Shown here one piece after another: positions 8,082 to 17,525 of a stretch of DNA of 64,000 nucleotides. Position 1 is the first letter of the stretch; each line of letters begins with the position of its first letter. The notes beneath the pieces were generated by a model. The model did not search any database and was not told where the DNA came from. It saw nothing but the letters and a program-made list of their open reading frames with translations. The translations under genes and the position numbers were made by a program. Origin of the DNA: JALORV01 sp963769745 (GTDB lineage Bacteria; Pseudomonadota; Gammaproteobacteria; Burkholderiales; Burkholderiaceae_F); contig CAVYNB010000014.1 in the NCBI GenBank assembly GCA_963769745.1, forward strand, positions 9,506 to 73,505, written 5' to 3'.

Positions 8082-8771
8082 CTACTTCACCGCAAAGCAG
8101 TAAAAGCGTCCGTCCCCACCGGTACTGTTGAGCTTTGCCATGTCGCAACCGAGTGTGGGATGCGAGGAATTCCAGGAAGTCGCCCAGGTGGAGGTCATCA
8201 TCGGGCCGGCGCGATCGTGATGGCCGACCATCGCCGACCCGTCGGCACCGCCCTTGGTCCAGTTACCGCAGGTCATGTCAGAAAATGGCGCGCCGGGAAA
8301 CGCGGTGCCATCGGCACGTGAGCCGGTCAGTATGTCGTGCCGGTTGGGCTTGTCCACCGTGCCATTGACGACCTGACCGCGTTCGTCGAGCGCCGTCTGC
8401 TTGTTTAGATTGCTCGCCGGCGAATGCAGGTCATCGACGCTCTTCGCAACCTCGACTCCCATGACGTTGCGCCACGGTCCGGGACCGATGCGGTCGCGCG
8501 CATTGACGAAGTTCGGATCCCGCAGCCCCGGCGCCTGCGTGCTCAGGTAGGCGCGCCAGGTGCGATCGGGTGCGCCCGCGGCCTTGGCGAGCTTCGCGCA
8601 ATGCTGATCGGCGCCCTCGAGTCCGCCGAGATCGGCGCCCTTGCCCGGGCCGGCGCTGGTCACGAAGAAGGTCATGTCCTTGGGGTTCAGCTGAGGCGGT
8701 GTGCTTTGGCAACCCCACAGCGCCATCAGGCCGACCGTCGCCAGCCCCGCAGTTCGCAGCGTCGATTGCAT
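8082..8771 (-). CDS. Secreted lipoprotein with a lectin-like (DUF1554/endostatin-like) domain
   Basis: This 229-residue protein starts at ATG 8771 behind AGGGGA. It begins with a lipoprotein signal (RTAGLATVGLMALWGC, lipobox cysteine near residue 20). The mature part shows FFVTSAGPGKGADLGGLEGA, CAKLAKAAGAPDRTWRAYLS and later TCGNWTKGG, GHHDR and LGCDMAKLNSTGGDGRFYCF, with four mature cysteines. This pattern (TSA..G.DLGGL.GAD..C...A, ending in FYCF) resembles bacterial DUF1554/endostatin-like lectin folds. Family assignment is by eye and moderate. The ligand is unknown; the location is probably a membrane-anchored periplasmic or surface protein. Confidence 0.7.
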   Translation of the reverse strand: MQSTLRTAGLATVGLMALWGCQSTPPQLNPKDMTFFVTSAGPGKGADLGGLEGADQHCAKLAKAAGAPDRTWRAYLSTQAPGLRDPNFVNARDRIGPGPWRNVMGVEVAKSVDDLHSPASNLNKQTALDERGQVVNGTVDKPNRHDILTGSRADGTAFPGAPFSDMTCGNWTKGGADGSAMVGHHDRAGPMMTSTWATSWNSSHPTLGCDMAKLNSTGGDGRFYCFAVK

Positions 8772-8904
8772 AACGATCCCCTGACGACTCAAGTGAGGCT
8801 TACTGCGCGCCGCTGCCGCGAGTCCTGCGGCCGGCACAGCCACCGGCTGGCCATTCTTCCGGCTGGGCTCGTCCAAGTCAACGCTCGTAGACCCTGTCCC
8901 CCGT

Positions 8905-11900
8905 TCAGGACATCACCTCGATCAGTTCACCGGCCGCCGTGACCAGGCCCATGCGCACGGGCCTGTCGCTCCGCAGGGAGCGCAGCACGTCGGCATAGCG
9001 ACGCACCTGCGCTTCATACGCCGGTCGCTCCGCATCGGTCACCTGCCACTTGAAGTCGATGATCCACACGGCATCGTCGCGCTCGACCAGTCGATCCACA
9101 CGCAGCAACTCGCCATCGTCGGCGACCAGTTCGAGTTCCACCGCATCGCGAGCGCCGAAAAAATCCGTATGTGCGGCCCGCACCTGCGCGGCGGCGGCGA
9201 CCACGGTGTCGAGTTGCTCCTGCGTCAACGCATGCGCACGCGCAATCGTATCGACCGGGGCACCGCTGCCGTGCTCGAGCAGCGCATGCCATGCGCGCCC
9301 GAGTCGCATGGCGTCGGACTCATCGACAGACTCCTTCCGGCCTCCGGTCGGCAACGGATCGGGAAGGAAATCGCGCAGGGTTCGAACCTGCAGCGGAGGC
9401 GCAAGCGCGACGGCAGCAGCGGCGCCCGATGAAAGGTCCTCCGCGCACTGCAGCCTCGTGTACCAGCTGTCGTCGAGCGAACCGCGGGACGGCGCACTGC
9501 CGGAGACGATCAGGACCTGCCGCGCGCGCGTGGCGGCGACGTACAGCAGATTCCAGTCCTCCTGGACGCGTTGTTCTTCGTCGCGCACGAACCAGTCGCG
9601 CCGCGCATCGTCGCGCGCTTCCTCGCCACGGGCGACCAGGGAGAAGTGTTCGGGCGCCGGCATCTGGGGCGGCCAGTCGACGAGCACCCCTTCGCCCTCC
9701 GACGGCGCGCGTGCATGGGCGTCGGCCAGCGCGACGATGTCGGCTTCGAGCCCCTTGGCACCGTGGATCGTCATCACGCGCACGGCATCGTCGGTGCCGG
9801 TCGAGCCCTCGTCCGGCGCTTCGTCGGTCGCGTGGCGCCGGAGCCCCGCCAGCTCATCGATGAAGCGCGGCAGGCTGGGATAGCGGCCGGCATCGATCGC
9901 GAGGGCCAGTTCGATAAACGCGTCGAGATTGGCCTGCACCTGTGCGTGCAGGGCGTCCGGCACGGCCGCGGCATACCGTCTGCGCAGATCCCCCTCGAAG
10001 TAGATGCGATCCAGCAGATCGTGCACCGGCAGGACCCCGGCCAGGTCGAGCCACCAGAGAAACAGTTCGCGCGCGCGCGCCAGCGGCGCGGACACCGGGT
10101 CCGGAAGTTGCTGCAGGCGGTCCCACCAGCTTGCGCCGGTCGCAGCCGCGAGCCGCATCAGGTCGTCGTCACTGCAGCCGCCGATGGGCGAGCGCAGTGC
10201 ATGCGCAAGCTGAAGGTCCGAGTATGGGGCGGTGAGGAATCCGAGCAAGGCGGTCAGGTCGTCGGCTTCGAGCGTCGCGAGCAGCCCGCCACGACGGTCG
10301 CTGATGAACGGAACGCCGGCATCGCGCAGCGCGCGCTCGTAGTCGGCAAGATGCGTGCGTCGACGCACAAGGACGAGGACATCCGACCAGCGCGCGGGGC
10401 GAAGGGCGTCTTGGTCCATCACCTGCAGGCGCAGCTTCCATGCGGCAATCTCATTGGCAAGCACGCGCCCCTCGCGATAGCGCGTTTCCGTTTCGCGCTC
10501 GGCCCGCGGCGTTGTCAGCACATCGCGCAGCAACGTCGCGTCACCTGTGCCCTCGGGGGCCGGCTCGGGCGCTTCCAGCGGCAACAGCACGAAGGCGCCT
10601 CGCCCGACCGCGGCGGGTGCCCGGGTGCTCTGCGGCTGGTACAGCGGATTGCCGGGCAGCATGACCCGGTCGAGCACCTCGATCACCGCCGGTGCATTGC
10701 GCCGCGTGACATTCGTGCGCAAGTGGCACGCGGCGTAGTCCCGGGACAGCAGTTCGAGGGCGGCGTTGAACACACGCGGCTCGGCCCGACGGAAGCGGTA
10801 GATCGACTGCTTTGGGTCGCCGACGACGAACACCGTCGGCCGATCCGGCGCGGATCCCGAGCCGGTGTCCTCGTCCTGAGCACCGTAGGCCGCCAGCCAT
10901 GACTGCAGAACCTGCCACTGCAGGGGATTGGTGTCCTGAAACTCATCGAGCAGGACGTGCCGGTAGCGAGCGTCCAGCCGGGCGTGCATGTAGGCCGCAT
11001 TGTCGAGGTCGGACAGCAATCGGTAGGTGTGCCATTCGAGGTCGGTGAAGTCGAGTGCCTGGTGCTGCTGCTTCAACGTCTGGTAGGTATCGACCAGCAA
11101 CCGCCCGCAGGTCAGCGCCGCGTGGTTGAGCCTGAAGGCGCGCCAGGTCCGGCGCGCCACCATGAGTTGCTGCAGGCGGGCGACGACCGCGGCGTGTGCG
11201 TCGGCGTAACTGCGCGCCTGCGCGTCGTTCGCGAATCGGGACGCCATGCGCTCCGGCGTCAGCAAGATGATCGGCGTCGACTCGCCCTTTGTAAGCACGA
11301 CGAGGCAGGCTTCGCGCAGGTCGCGGGCGGCAAGCTTCGCCGGCGACGACAGCCATGAGCTTGCGCGCGCCACCGCTGCGTCGATGGTTTTCAGCGGCGG
11401 TCGGATCGATTGCCAATGCGCCACCAGGTGCTGCAGGTTCTGGATGAAGTCCGCTGCGCGCACGTCCGCGGCCGGGTCCCCGCCACCGGATGTCCTGAGC
11501 GGCGCAAGCGCCCGGTCGACGGCGGCCTCCTCGTTGCCGGCGGCAAAACTCCACCACTCCGCGCGCTTGTGAAGAAACTGCTGCAGCAGCAACCGGGCCG
11601 AGACATCGCCGGTTTCGCCGATCAGATCTTCCCAGGCCGCACGCTCCGCCACGTGCTCCGGTCGGATCAGCGCAGCCATGAAGTGCAGCCAGGCATCCGC
11701 GCGCATGCGCTCGGAGCCTTCGAGCAGGACCGGTGCAAACGGCACGCCCGTGCCCAGCGGCGCACGCGCAATGAGCTGCCAGAACCACCCGTGAAAGGTC
11801 TCGACGGTCAATGGCACCCGCGCGGTGACGACGCGCTCGTAAAGCTTGCGCGCGTCATCGATGGCGGCGGCCGCCTGCGCGTGTGACAGTCCGCGCTGAC

Positions 11901-12183
11901 GCAGGCTCGCAACGACCTCCGTGTCGGTCGCGCTTGCGAGATCCTGGAGGTCGCGCAGCAGTCGCACCTGCATTTCCTGCGCAGCACGGCGCGTGAAGGT
12001 AATGGCCAGGATTTCGCCGGGCGCGGTGCCCGCGAGCAAGAGCCGCACGATGCGACTGACGAGGAGCCAGGTCTTGCCGCTGCCCGCACAGGCCTCGACG
12101 ACGACGCTCGCATGCGGGTCGCACGCCCGGCGCGTGAACTCGTCCTCGTCGATCGCAATCTCGTCCGCGAGATACTCGCTCAT
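8905..12183 (-). CDS. addA: AddA/RecB-like UvrD helicase-nuclease (double-strand break repair)
   Basis: This 1092-residue SF1 helicase is fused to a RecB-type nuclease. The helicase motifs are Walker A ACAGSGKTWLLVSRIVRLLL, ITFTRRAAQEMQVRLL, motif II LLDEFQDTNPLQWQVL, FVVGDPKQSIYRFRRAEPRV, VMTIHGAKGLEADIVAL and LLYVAATRARQVLIVSG. The C-terminal nuclease has the His of RAWHALLEH and the D...DFK triad in LLRVDRLVERDDAVWIIDFK. With the upstream gene it should form an AddAB-type enzyme that resects DNA ends for RecA. The ATG at 12183 overlaps the stop of addB (ATGA), so translation is coupled. The longer open frame to 12300 lies inside addB and is rejected. Confidence 0.92.
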   Translation of the reverse strand: MSEYLADEIAIDEDEFTRRACDPHASVVVEACAGSGKTWLLVSRIVRLLLAGTAPGEILAITFTRRAAQEMQVRLLRDLQDLASATDTEVVASLRQRGLSHAQAAAAIDDARKLYERVVTARVPLTVETFHGWFWQLIARAPLGTGVPFAPVLLEGSERMRADAWLHFMAALIRPEHVAERAAWEDLIGETGDVSARLLLQQFLHKRAEWWSFAAGNEEAAVDRALAPLRTSGGGDPAADVRAADFIQNLQHLVAHWQSIRPPLKTIDAAVARASSWLSSPAKLAARDLREACLVVLTKGESTPIILLTPERMASRFANDAQARSYADAHAAVVARLQQLMVARRTWRAFRLNHAALTCGRLLVDTYQTLKQQHQALDFTDLEWHTYRLLSDLDNAAYMHARLDARYRHVLLDEFQDTNPLQWQVLQSWLAAYGAQDEDTGSGSAPDRPTVFVVGDPKQSIYRFRRAEPRVFNAALELLSRDYAACHLRTNVTRRNAPAVIEVLDRVMLPGNPLYQPQSTRAPAAVGRGAFVLLPLEAPEPAPEGTGDATLLRDVLTTPRAERETETRYREGRVLANEIAAWKLRLQVMDQDALRPARWSDVLVLVRRRTHLADYERALRDAGVPFISDRRGGLLATLEADDLTALLGFLTAPYSDLQLAHALRSPIGGCSDDDLMRLAAATGASWWDRLQQLPDPVSAPLARARELFLWWLDLAGVLPVHDLLDRIYFEGDLRRRYAAAVPDALHAQVQANLDAFIELALAIDAGRYPSLPRFIDELAGLRRHATDEAPDEGSTGTDDAVRVMTIHGAKGLEADIVALADAHARAPSEGEGVLVDWPPQMPAPEHFSLVARGEEARDDARRDWFVRDEEQRVQEDWNLLYVAATRARQVLIVSGSAPSRGSLDDSWYTRLQCAEDLSSGAAAAVALAPPLQVRTLRDFLPDPLPTGGRKESVDESDAMRLGRAWHALLEHGSGAPVDTIARAHALTQEQLDTVVAAAAQVRAAHTDFFGARDAVELELVADDGELLRVDRLVERDDAVWIIDFKWQVTDAERPAYEAQVRRYADVLRSLRSDRPVRMGLVTAAGELIEVMS

Positions 12184-15003
12184 GCGAACGCATCCTCCGT
12201 GTCCGGATCGCTGCGTTCCCCGCCGTGCTCCCCGCCGTGTTCCCCGCTGATTTCCCAATAATCGCGTCGGCACAGGCCGCGCATCTCGCAGTTCACACAA
12301 ACGGTCTCGGCCCCAATGGCCGGCAGCGCGACACCGTCGGCGATGCGCTGCAGGTCGGCCGTCAGACGGGCTTCGACGACGTCGATCAGTTCGTCGAACG
12401 CGCCCGGTGGAGCGACCGACTGCACACCGGACGTGTCTTCCCTGACACGATCGAAGCTGACGTATTCACCGGACCCGGGCCGCCGCGGCAACAGCAGGCC
12501 GTAGAACGGCAACTGGATGTCTTCTCCGGGCGATTTCAATCCACGCTTGAGCACGTCGGCCGCTCGCGCCTTGTAGTCCAGCAATCGCGACCGGCCGTCC
12601 GCCTGCGTGTCGACGCGATCGACCCGGCCGATCAGTTCGACTTCGCGTCCCGCGTTCAGGACGATCGGCCGACGATGGTTCTCTTCACCGCCGCTCCAGT
12701 GCCAGCCGCCGCCGGCGTGCTGCTGCAGCCACTCGATGTAGCCGTCGACCAGGCCGTCGAAGCGCCGCTCGAAGGCAAGGAGTCCCGGGGTGCGCTCGAT
12801 CTGCGGCCCGAAGACCGCGCGCGCGTGCTCGCGCAGGCTTGCGACCAGTTCTTCAGGCGCGACACCGCTGAAGTCGACGGCGCCCCACGTCGTGTGGAAT
12901 CGACTCAGGATCTCATGCAGGGCGATGCCGAACTCCCGTTTCTCGGGAAGTTCAATCACATCGTCGGGCGCCCTCAGCCCGAGCATGCGTCGCGCATAGA
13001 ACTGATAGGGACAGTCCACGAGGCTTTGCGCCTGGCTGGCACTGATGCGTCCAGGCAAGCAGCTGCGGCGCCCGGGGCGCGGGACGTGTCCCGACCACGG
13101 CCTCGACCTCGACGGATTCGAGCACCGCGGGTCGCGTCAGATCGTCATCGAGCACCCGCCGTGCGATGAACCGCAGCCTGTCGAGCAGCGGCGACAGCGG
13201 ACTGGGATCGTCGCCGCGGCACGTGCGCCATGTCGCCACGACCTCGGTCGAGCTCGCCAGCAGCGTGGCGAGCTGGGCGGCCTGGTCGAGCACCGCGCTG
13301 TCGGCGGTCGTCAGCCCGAGCTCCGCGCGTACTGCATTCGACATGAACAGAACCTCGGAGGGCCTCGAGGGCAGATGCTGCGCATCGGCACCGACCAGCA
13401 CCGCGGCATCGAAGGTGCGCAGGGCCGCGGACGCGAGCGACACCATGACCACCGGTGACTCGATCTGTCGATCGACGAAGGCCACCTCCTCGAAGCGCGA
13501 TGCCAGCAGCGCACGGAAGTCGGTAAGCGACGCGCGGCCGCCGAGGTTGGCAAGCTCCGCTTCGAGCGCTTCGACTTCGATCAGCACCGCCTGCCCGACC
13601 GGATCGGCAGCCAGCGCAGCACGCATGCCGAGCGCATCCATCGCCTGCCGCAGCGCCTGCACGTGCGAATGCAGCGTCGGCGCCGCCCGCCGAGTGGCCT
13701 GGGCCTGGGACTCGACCAGAGCAATCACTTCCAGTGCCCCGGCGTCTTGTTCGCGCGCCTCGCCGGATGAAAGGCTCGCCAGCGCGCGCCGGATGGACTT
13801 CGCGCCTTGCAGTGCTCCGGCGGACCGGATGGCCCGCTCGATCCGGTCGACCTCGTGCGACTTGCCGGGCCGTCCCGACAGCGTGAAGTTCGACTTCAGC
13901 CAGTCCAGCAGGTCACGCCAGTACAGGTCATCGGCCACGAGGTCGTACCACCGCATGATCGCGGCGGCGGCACTGGTGGTGGAAAGCTTCCAGCCCGTCT
14001 CATCGCGCACGCTGACCTGCGCACGCTCCAGGAGCGCGCGCACGCGGCGTGCCGTCAGACGATCCAGAGCAACCAGCGCGATCGACCCCGCACCGGCTCG
14101 CAGCCATTCGACAACCTGCTGCGCAACGGCGATCGCCTCTTCTTCCAGCGTGACCGCCTTCACGATCGACAGGAGTGACGACGGCCGGGGCGCGGCGCGG
14201 ACGGCATCGGCGCGGATGGCGATGGCCATGTCGGTGTCGGCGCCCCCGAGTTCCGGCCAGGCGGCCGCCAGCAGCGGTTGATTCTCAAGGGCCGCAGTCA
14301 CGTCGGGGTCAAGCAGCAATACCGGCGCCTGCTCGGCCGCGCGATCGATGAATGCGCGCTCCCACGTCGCCAGTCCTGCCCGACCGGCGGTGGACAGACC
14401 TGCGCCGAGGTACACCAGCGGCAGCCGGGTTCGCGATGCGCGTGCGGCGAGTTCCCGCAGGAACCGCGCGGCACCGTCGTCGGCTTCGCGCCGTGCGCGC
14501 CAGAGCTGGATGACGAGTTGCGACTGCGCCTGCAAGGCATGCGCCGCACGGCGATGGAAGTGCCGCCTCAGGCTGGCCTGCAGTCTGCCGTCGAAATCCT
14601 CGGCACCATTGACTGCGGCGAGCGTCAGTTCATCGCACAGGTGGGCCACGTCACGCGCGAGTGCCCACAAGGTCGCAGGCTGCGCTCCAAATGCCTCGCG
14701 GACCCATCGGTTCGCGCGCAATGCGGTGAAGAGCTCCACCCGCGCGGCCGTGCCGGCGGCCAACGAATGGCCGAGCCATGCCATGAGGGGCACGATGCGC
14801 GGTGGCATGAACGCGCGGCCGCCCAACTCGCTGCGCAGGGCGGTGCGCGCGAGTACTGCATGCTGTCCGCCGGGAACCAGCCATGTCACCGACTGAAGCT
14901 GTCGCTCGGGGGCGCCATGGCGCTTCGCAAAGTCGGCCACGGCATGGGCCGCTGTCGGCCAGAACGAGGCATCGGCCGGAAGATGGAGGCGATCGAGCGA
15001 CAT
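12180..15003 (-). CDS. addB: AddB-like PD-(D/E)XK nuclease subunit, broken by one frameshift
   Basis: The locus starts at ATG 15003 (SLDRLHLPADASFWPTAAHA) and ends at 12180. The N-terminal two thirds is an inactive helicase-like AddB body. The last third carries the nuclease with GIALHEILSRFH, GRVDRVD...LLDYKAR (D...D-x-K) and four cysteines that fit the AddB iron-sulfur site (VDCPYQF before, CVNCEMRGLC after the nuclease). The two parts lie in different frames; the switch is near 13058, where removing one T restores QLLPGRISASQ. The locus is 2824 bases (3n+1). Sequence error is more likely than real loss, since addA is intact. Confidence 0.85.
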
Positions 15004-15206
15004 GACGCGATTGTAGGAAGTCGGCGATCGGTGAAATTTGGTGGATAAACTGGCCGCGCTTCGGTACCACGCAGAACCGGCGCACGGTGTTACCATTCGC
15101 TTCGAACTTGCCAGCCACCCTGATCCCGGGGTTGTGCCCCGGCCCGAGCGTCCCCACTTTCCCATCCTTGTGAATGCGCGCTATCCCCGGCGCCAGAAGG
15201 ACTCAA

Positions 15207-15530
15207 ATGAGTGAAATCAAGTACGTCAGCGACTCCAGCTTCGAACAGGACGTCCTCAAGTCCGACACACCGGTCCTGGTGGACTACTGGGCCGAGTGGT
15301 GCGGACCCTGCCGCATGATCGCCCCGATCCTGGACGAGGTCTCCAAGGAATACGGCGGCAAGGTCGCGGTGGCCAAGCTCAACGTCGACGAAAACCAGTC
15401 GACCCCGGCGAAGTACGGCATCCGCGGCATCCCGACCCTGATGCTGTTCAAAAATGGCGCGGTGGTCGGCACCAAGGTCGGCGCACTGTCCAAGTCCCAA
15501 CTCACGGCATTCATCGACAGCAACATCTGA
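15207..15530 (+). CDS. trxA: Thioredoxin 1
   Basis: This 107-residue thioredoxin has the active site WAEWCGPCRM near residue 32, the cis-proline loop GIRGIPTLMLFKNGAVVG and a typical length. The start is ATG 15207 with AGAAGG upstream; the longer frame from 15174 is not supported. It reduces protein disulfides in the cytoplasm. It is divergent from addB across about 200 bases that probably hold both promoters, and it precedes rho, as in many betaproteobacteria. A GC-rich hairpin (15539-15560) lies between trxA and rho without a T-run. Confidence 0.97.
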   Translation: MSEIKYVSDSSFEQDVLKSDTPVLVDYWAEWCGPCRMIAPILDEVSKEYGGKVAVAKLNVDENQSTPAKYGIRGIPTLMLFKNGAVVGTKVGALSKSQLTAFIDSNI

Positions 15531-15620
15531 TCGTCACCCGGGCCGGCGCTTGCCGGCCCGCCCGCCCCGCGGGCGCCCGGAACAGTCAAAGGGCGTCCCA
15601 CTACTCCTCCGGTTGTCCCC

Positions 15621-16883
15621 ATGCACCTTTCAGAACTCAAAGCCCTGCACGTTTCCCAGTTGCTCGAAATGGCCCTCGGCCTCGAAATCGACAACGCCAA
15701 CCGGTTGCGCAAGCAGGAGCTGATGTTTGCGATCCTGAAGAAGCGCGCCAAGAGCGGCGAGCAGATCTTCGGCGACGGAACGCTGGAAGTCCTGCCTGAC
15801 GGCTTCGGCTTCCTGCGCTCGCCCGAGACGTCGTACCTCGCCAGCACCGACGACATCTACATCTCGCCATCGCAGATCCGGCGCTTCAACCTGCACACCG
15901 GCGATTCGATCGAAGGTGAGGTCCGAACACCGAAGGACGGCGAGCGCTATTTCGCGCTGGTCAAGGTCGACAAGGTCAACGGCGTCGCGCCGGAGGCGAC
16001 CAAGCACCGCATCCTGTTCGAGAACCTGACGCCGCTGTTCCCCAACCAGCCGCTGATCCTCGAGCGCGACATGAAGGGCGAGGAAAACATCACGGGCCGG
16101 CTGATCGACATCATTGCACCGATCGGCAAGGGCCAGCGCGGCCTGCTGGTCGCGAGCCCCAAGAGCGGCAAGACCGTGCTGATGCAGCACATCGCACATG
16201 CGATCGCCGCCAACCATCCGGACGTCGTGCTGATCGTGCTGCTGATCGACGAGCGGCCGGAAGAAGTGACGGAAATGCAGCGCTCGGTCCGCGGTGAAGT
16301 CGTCGCCTCGACGTTCGACGAACCGGCCACACGCCACGTGCAGGTCGCCGAAATGGTCATCGAGAAGGCCAAGCGGCTGGCGGAGTCGAAGAAGGATGTG
16401 GTCATCCTGCTCGACTCGATCACGCGCCTCGCGCGCGCCTACAACACCGTGGTGCCGGCCTCGGGCAAGGTACTGACCGGCGGTGTCGACGCCAACGCGC
16501 TGCAGCGGCCCAAGCGCTTCTTCGGTGCCGCGCGCAACATCGAGGAAGGCGGATCGCTCACGATCATTGCGACCGCTCTGATCGATACCGGCTCGCGTAT
16601 GGACGACGTCATCTACGAGGAGTTCAAGGGCACGGGCAACATGGAGATCCACATGGAGCGCCGCCTCGCCGAAAAGCGCGTGTACCCGGCGCTCAACGTC
16701 AACCGCTCCGGCACACGCAAGGAAGAACAACTGCTCAAGCCCGACATCCTGCAGAAGGTCTGGATCCTGCGGAAGCTGCTCTACGGCATGGACGAGATCG
16801 AGGCAATGGAGTTTCTGCTCGACAAGATGAAGGCGACCAAGAACAACGCCGAGTTCTTCGACATGATGCGGCGAGGTGGGTAA
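15621..16883 (+). CDS. rho: Transcription termination factor Rho
   Basis: This 420-residue hexameric RNA helicase has the N-terminal Rho domain (MHLSELKALHVSQLLEMA), the cold-shock-like RNA-binding domain (GFGFLRSPETSYLASTDDIY), Walker A VASPKSGKTVLMQ, LLIDERPEEVTEM, VILLDSITRLARAYN and the R-loop EFKGTGNMEIHMERRLAEKR. No insertion of the kind seen in some actinobacterial Rho proteins is present. It follows trxA by 90 bases. The leader region is GC-rich; rho is autoregulated in other bacteria, which is not tested here. Confidence 0.98.
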   Translation: MHLSELKALHVSQLLEMALGLEIDNANRLRKQELMFAILKKRAKSGEQIFGDGTLEVLPDGFGFLRSPETSYLASTDDIYISPSQIRRFNLHTGDSIEGEVRTPKDGERYFALVKVDKVNGVAPEATKHRILFENLTPLFPNQPLILERDMKGEENITGRLIDIIAPIGKGQRGLLVASPKSGKTVLMQHIAHAIAANHPDVVLIVLLIDERPEEVTEMQRSVRGEVVASTFDEPATRHVQVAEMVIEKAKRLAESKKDVVILLDSITRLARAYNTVVPASGKVLTGGVDANALQRPKRFFGAARNIEEGGSLTIIATALIDTGSRMDDVIYEEFKGTGNMEIHMERRLAEKRVYPALNVNRSGTRKEEQLLKPDILQKVWILRKLLYGMDEIEAMEFLLDKMKATKNNAEFFDMMRRGG

Positions 16884-16892
16884 GTCCGGCCT

Positions 16893-16927
16893 GCGCGCGA
16901 AAGTGCGACAACTCTGCTTTCGCGCGC
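16893..16927 (+). terminator. Long hairpin after rho
   Basis: GCGCGCGAAAG (16893-16903) and its perfect complement CTTTCGCGCGC (16917-16927) flank a 13-base loop 10 bases after the rho stop. There is no T-run. It may be a 3' end-protecting structure or a weak terminator separating rho from rpmE. Confidence 0.45.
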
Positions 16928-17135
16928 CATGCAAGCGGAGAAACGGATCGCTGGCGAGGCCACGTCGATCTCTTTGAAAACAAGGGCTTGCGAGACACGT
17001 CCGGTTGCTCGCGGCCCAGAATTCCCGGATAATGCGCGGTTCCCGAAAAACCCAGGGACCGTGGTCGAGGCAGACCGGGGCAGATCAAGTCAGTCACCCC
17101 TCGACCGGGCGGCCCACGACGAGGCAAGAAAGCTT

Positions 17136-17435
17136 ATGAAATCAGGCATCCATCCCGAATACCGCGAAGTCGTTTTCCAGGACATGCAGAACGACTTCAA
17201 GTTCATCACGCGCTCGACGCTGCAGACGCGCGATTCGATCGAATTCGAAGGCAAGACCTATCCGCTGTTCAAGCTGGACACGTCGTCAGAGTCGCACCCC
17301 TTTTACACCGGGGCGCAGACCCGCATCGTCGAGACCGGTCGCGTCGAGAAATTCCGCCAGAAGTTCGCGGCCAAGAGCGAAGCGGTCAATGCGGCCGCCG
17401 CCCAGGCCAACGCTGCCAAGGCTCGGCGCAGGTAA
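17136..17435 (+). CDS. rpmE2: 50S ribosomal protein L31 type B
   Basis: This 99-residue L31 has the type B hallmark KSGIHPEYREVVFQDMQND at the start and SESHPFYTGAQTRIVETGRV later. It lacks the CxxC zinc ligands of type A L31, which is normal for the zinc-independent paralogue. An Ala/Lys-rich tail (about residues 80-99) makes it somewhat longer than many relatives. The start is ATG 17136; the frame upstream to 16929 is not conserved. An intrinsic terminator follows within 30 bases. Confidence 0.96.
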   Translation: MKSGIHPEYREVVFQDMQNDFKFITRSTLQTRDSIEFEGKTYPLFKLDTSSESHPFYTGAQTRIVETGRVEKFRQKFAAKSEAVNAAAAQANAAKARRR

Positions 17436-17460
17436 GGAGCCATCGGGGCGAATGAAGACA

Positions 17461-17485
17461 AGGGCAGCCTCGGCTGCCCTTTTTG
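17461..17485 (+). terminator. Intrinsic terminator after rpmE2
   Basis: GGGCAGCC-TCG-GGCTGCCC stem-loop (read as gggcagcctcggctgccc) followed by TTTTTGTT. This is a standard Rho-independent terminator for the L31 gene. Confidence 0.9.
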
Positions 17486-17525
17486 TTGCCCCGGCTACTC
17501 TTCCCCAGGACCCCTTCTTGCGCGC

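Noticed and set aside
13058..13060. Programmed ribosomal frameshift in addB
   Set aside because: No slippery run or stimulatory structure is evident, and the same kind of +1 break occurs in five other unrelated genes.
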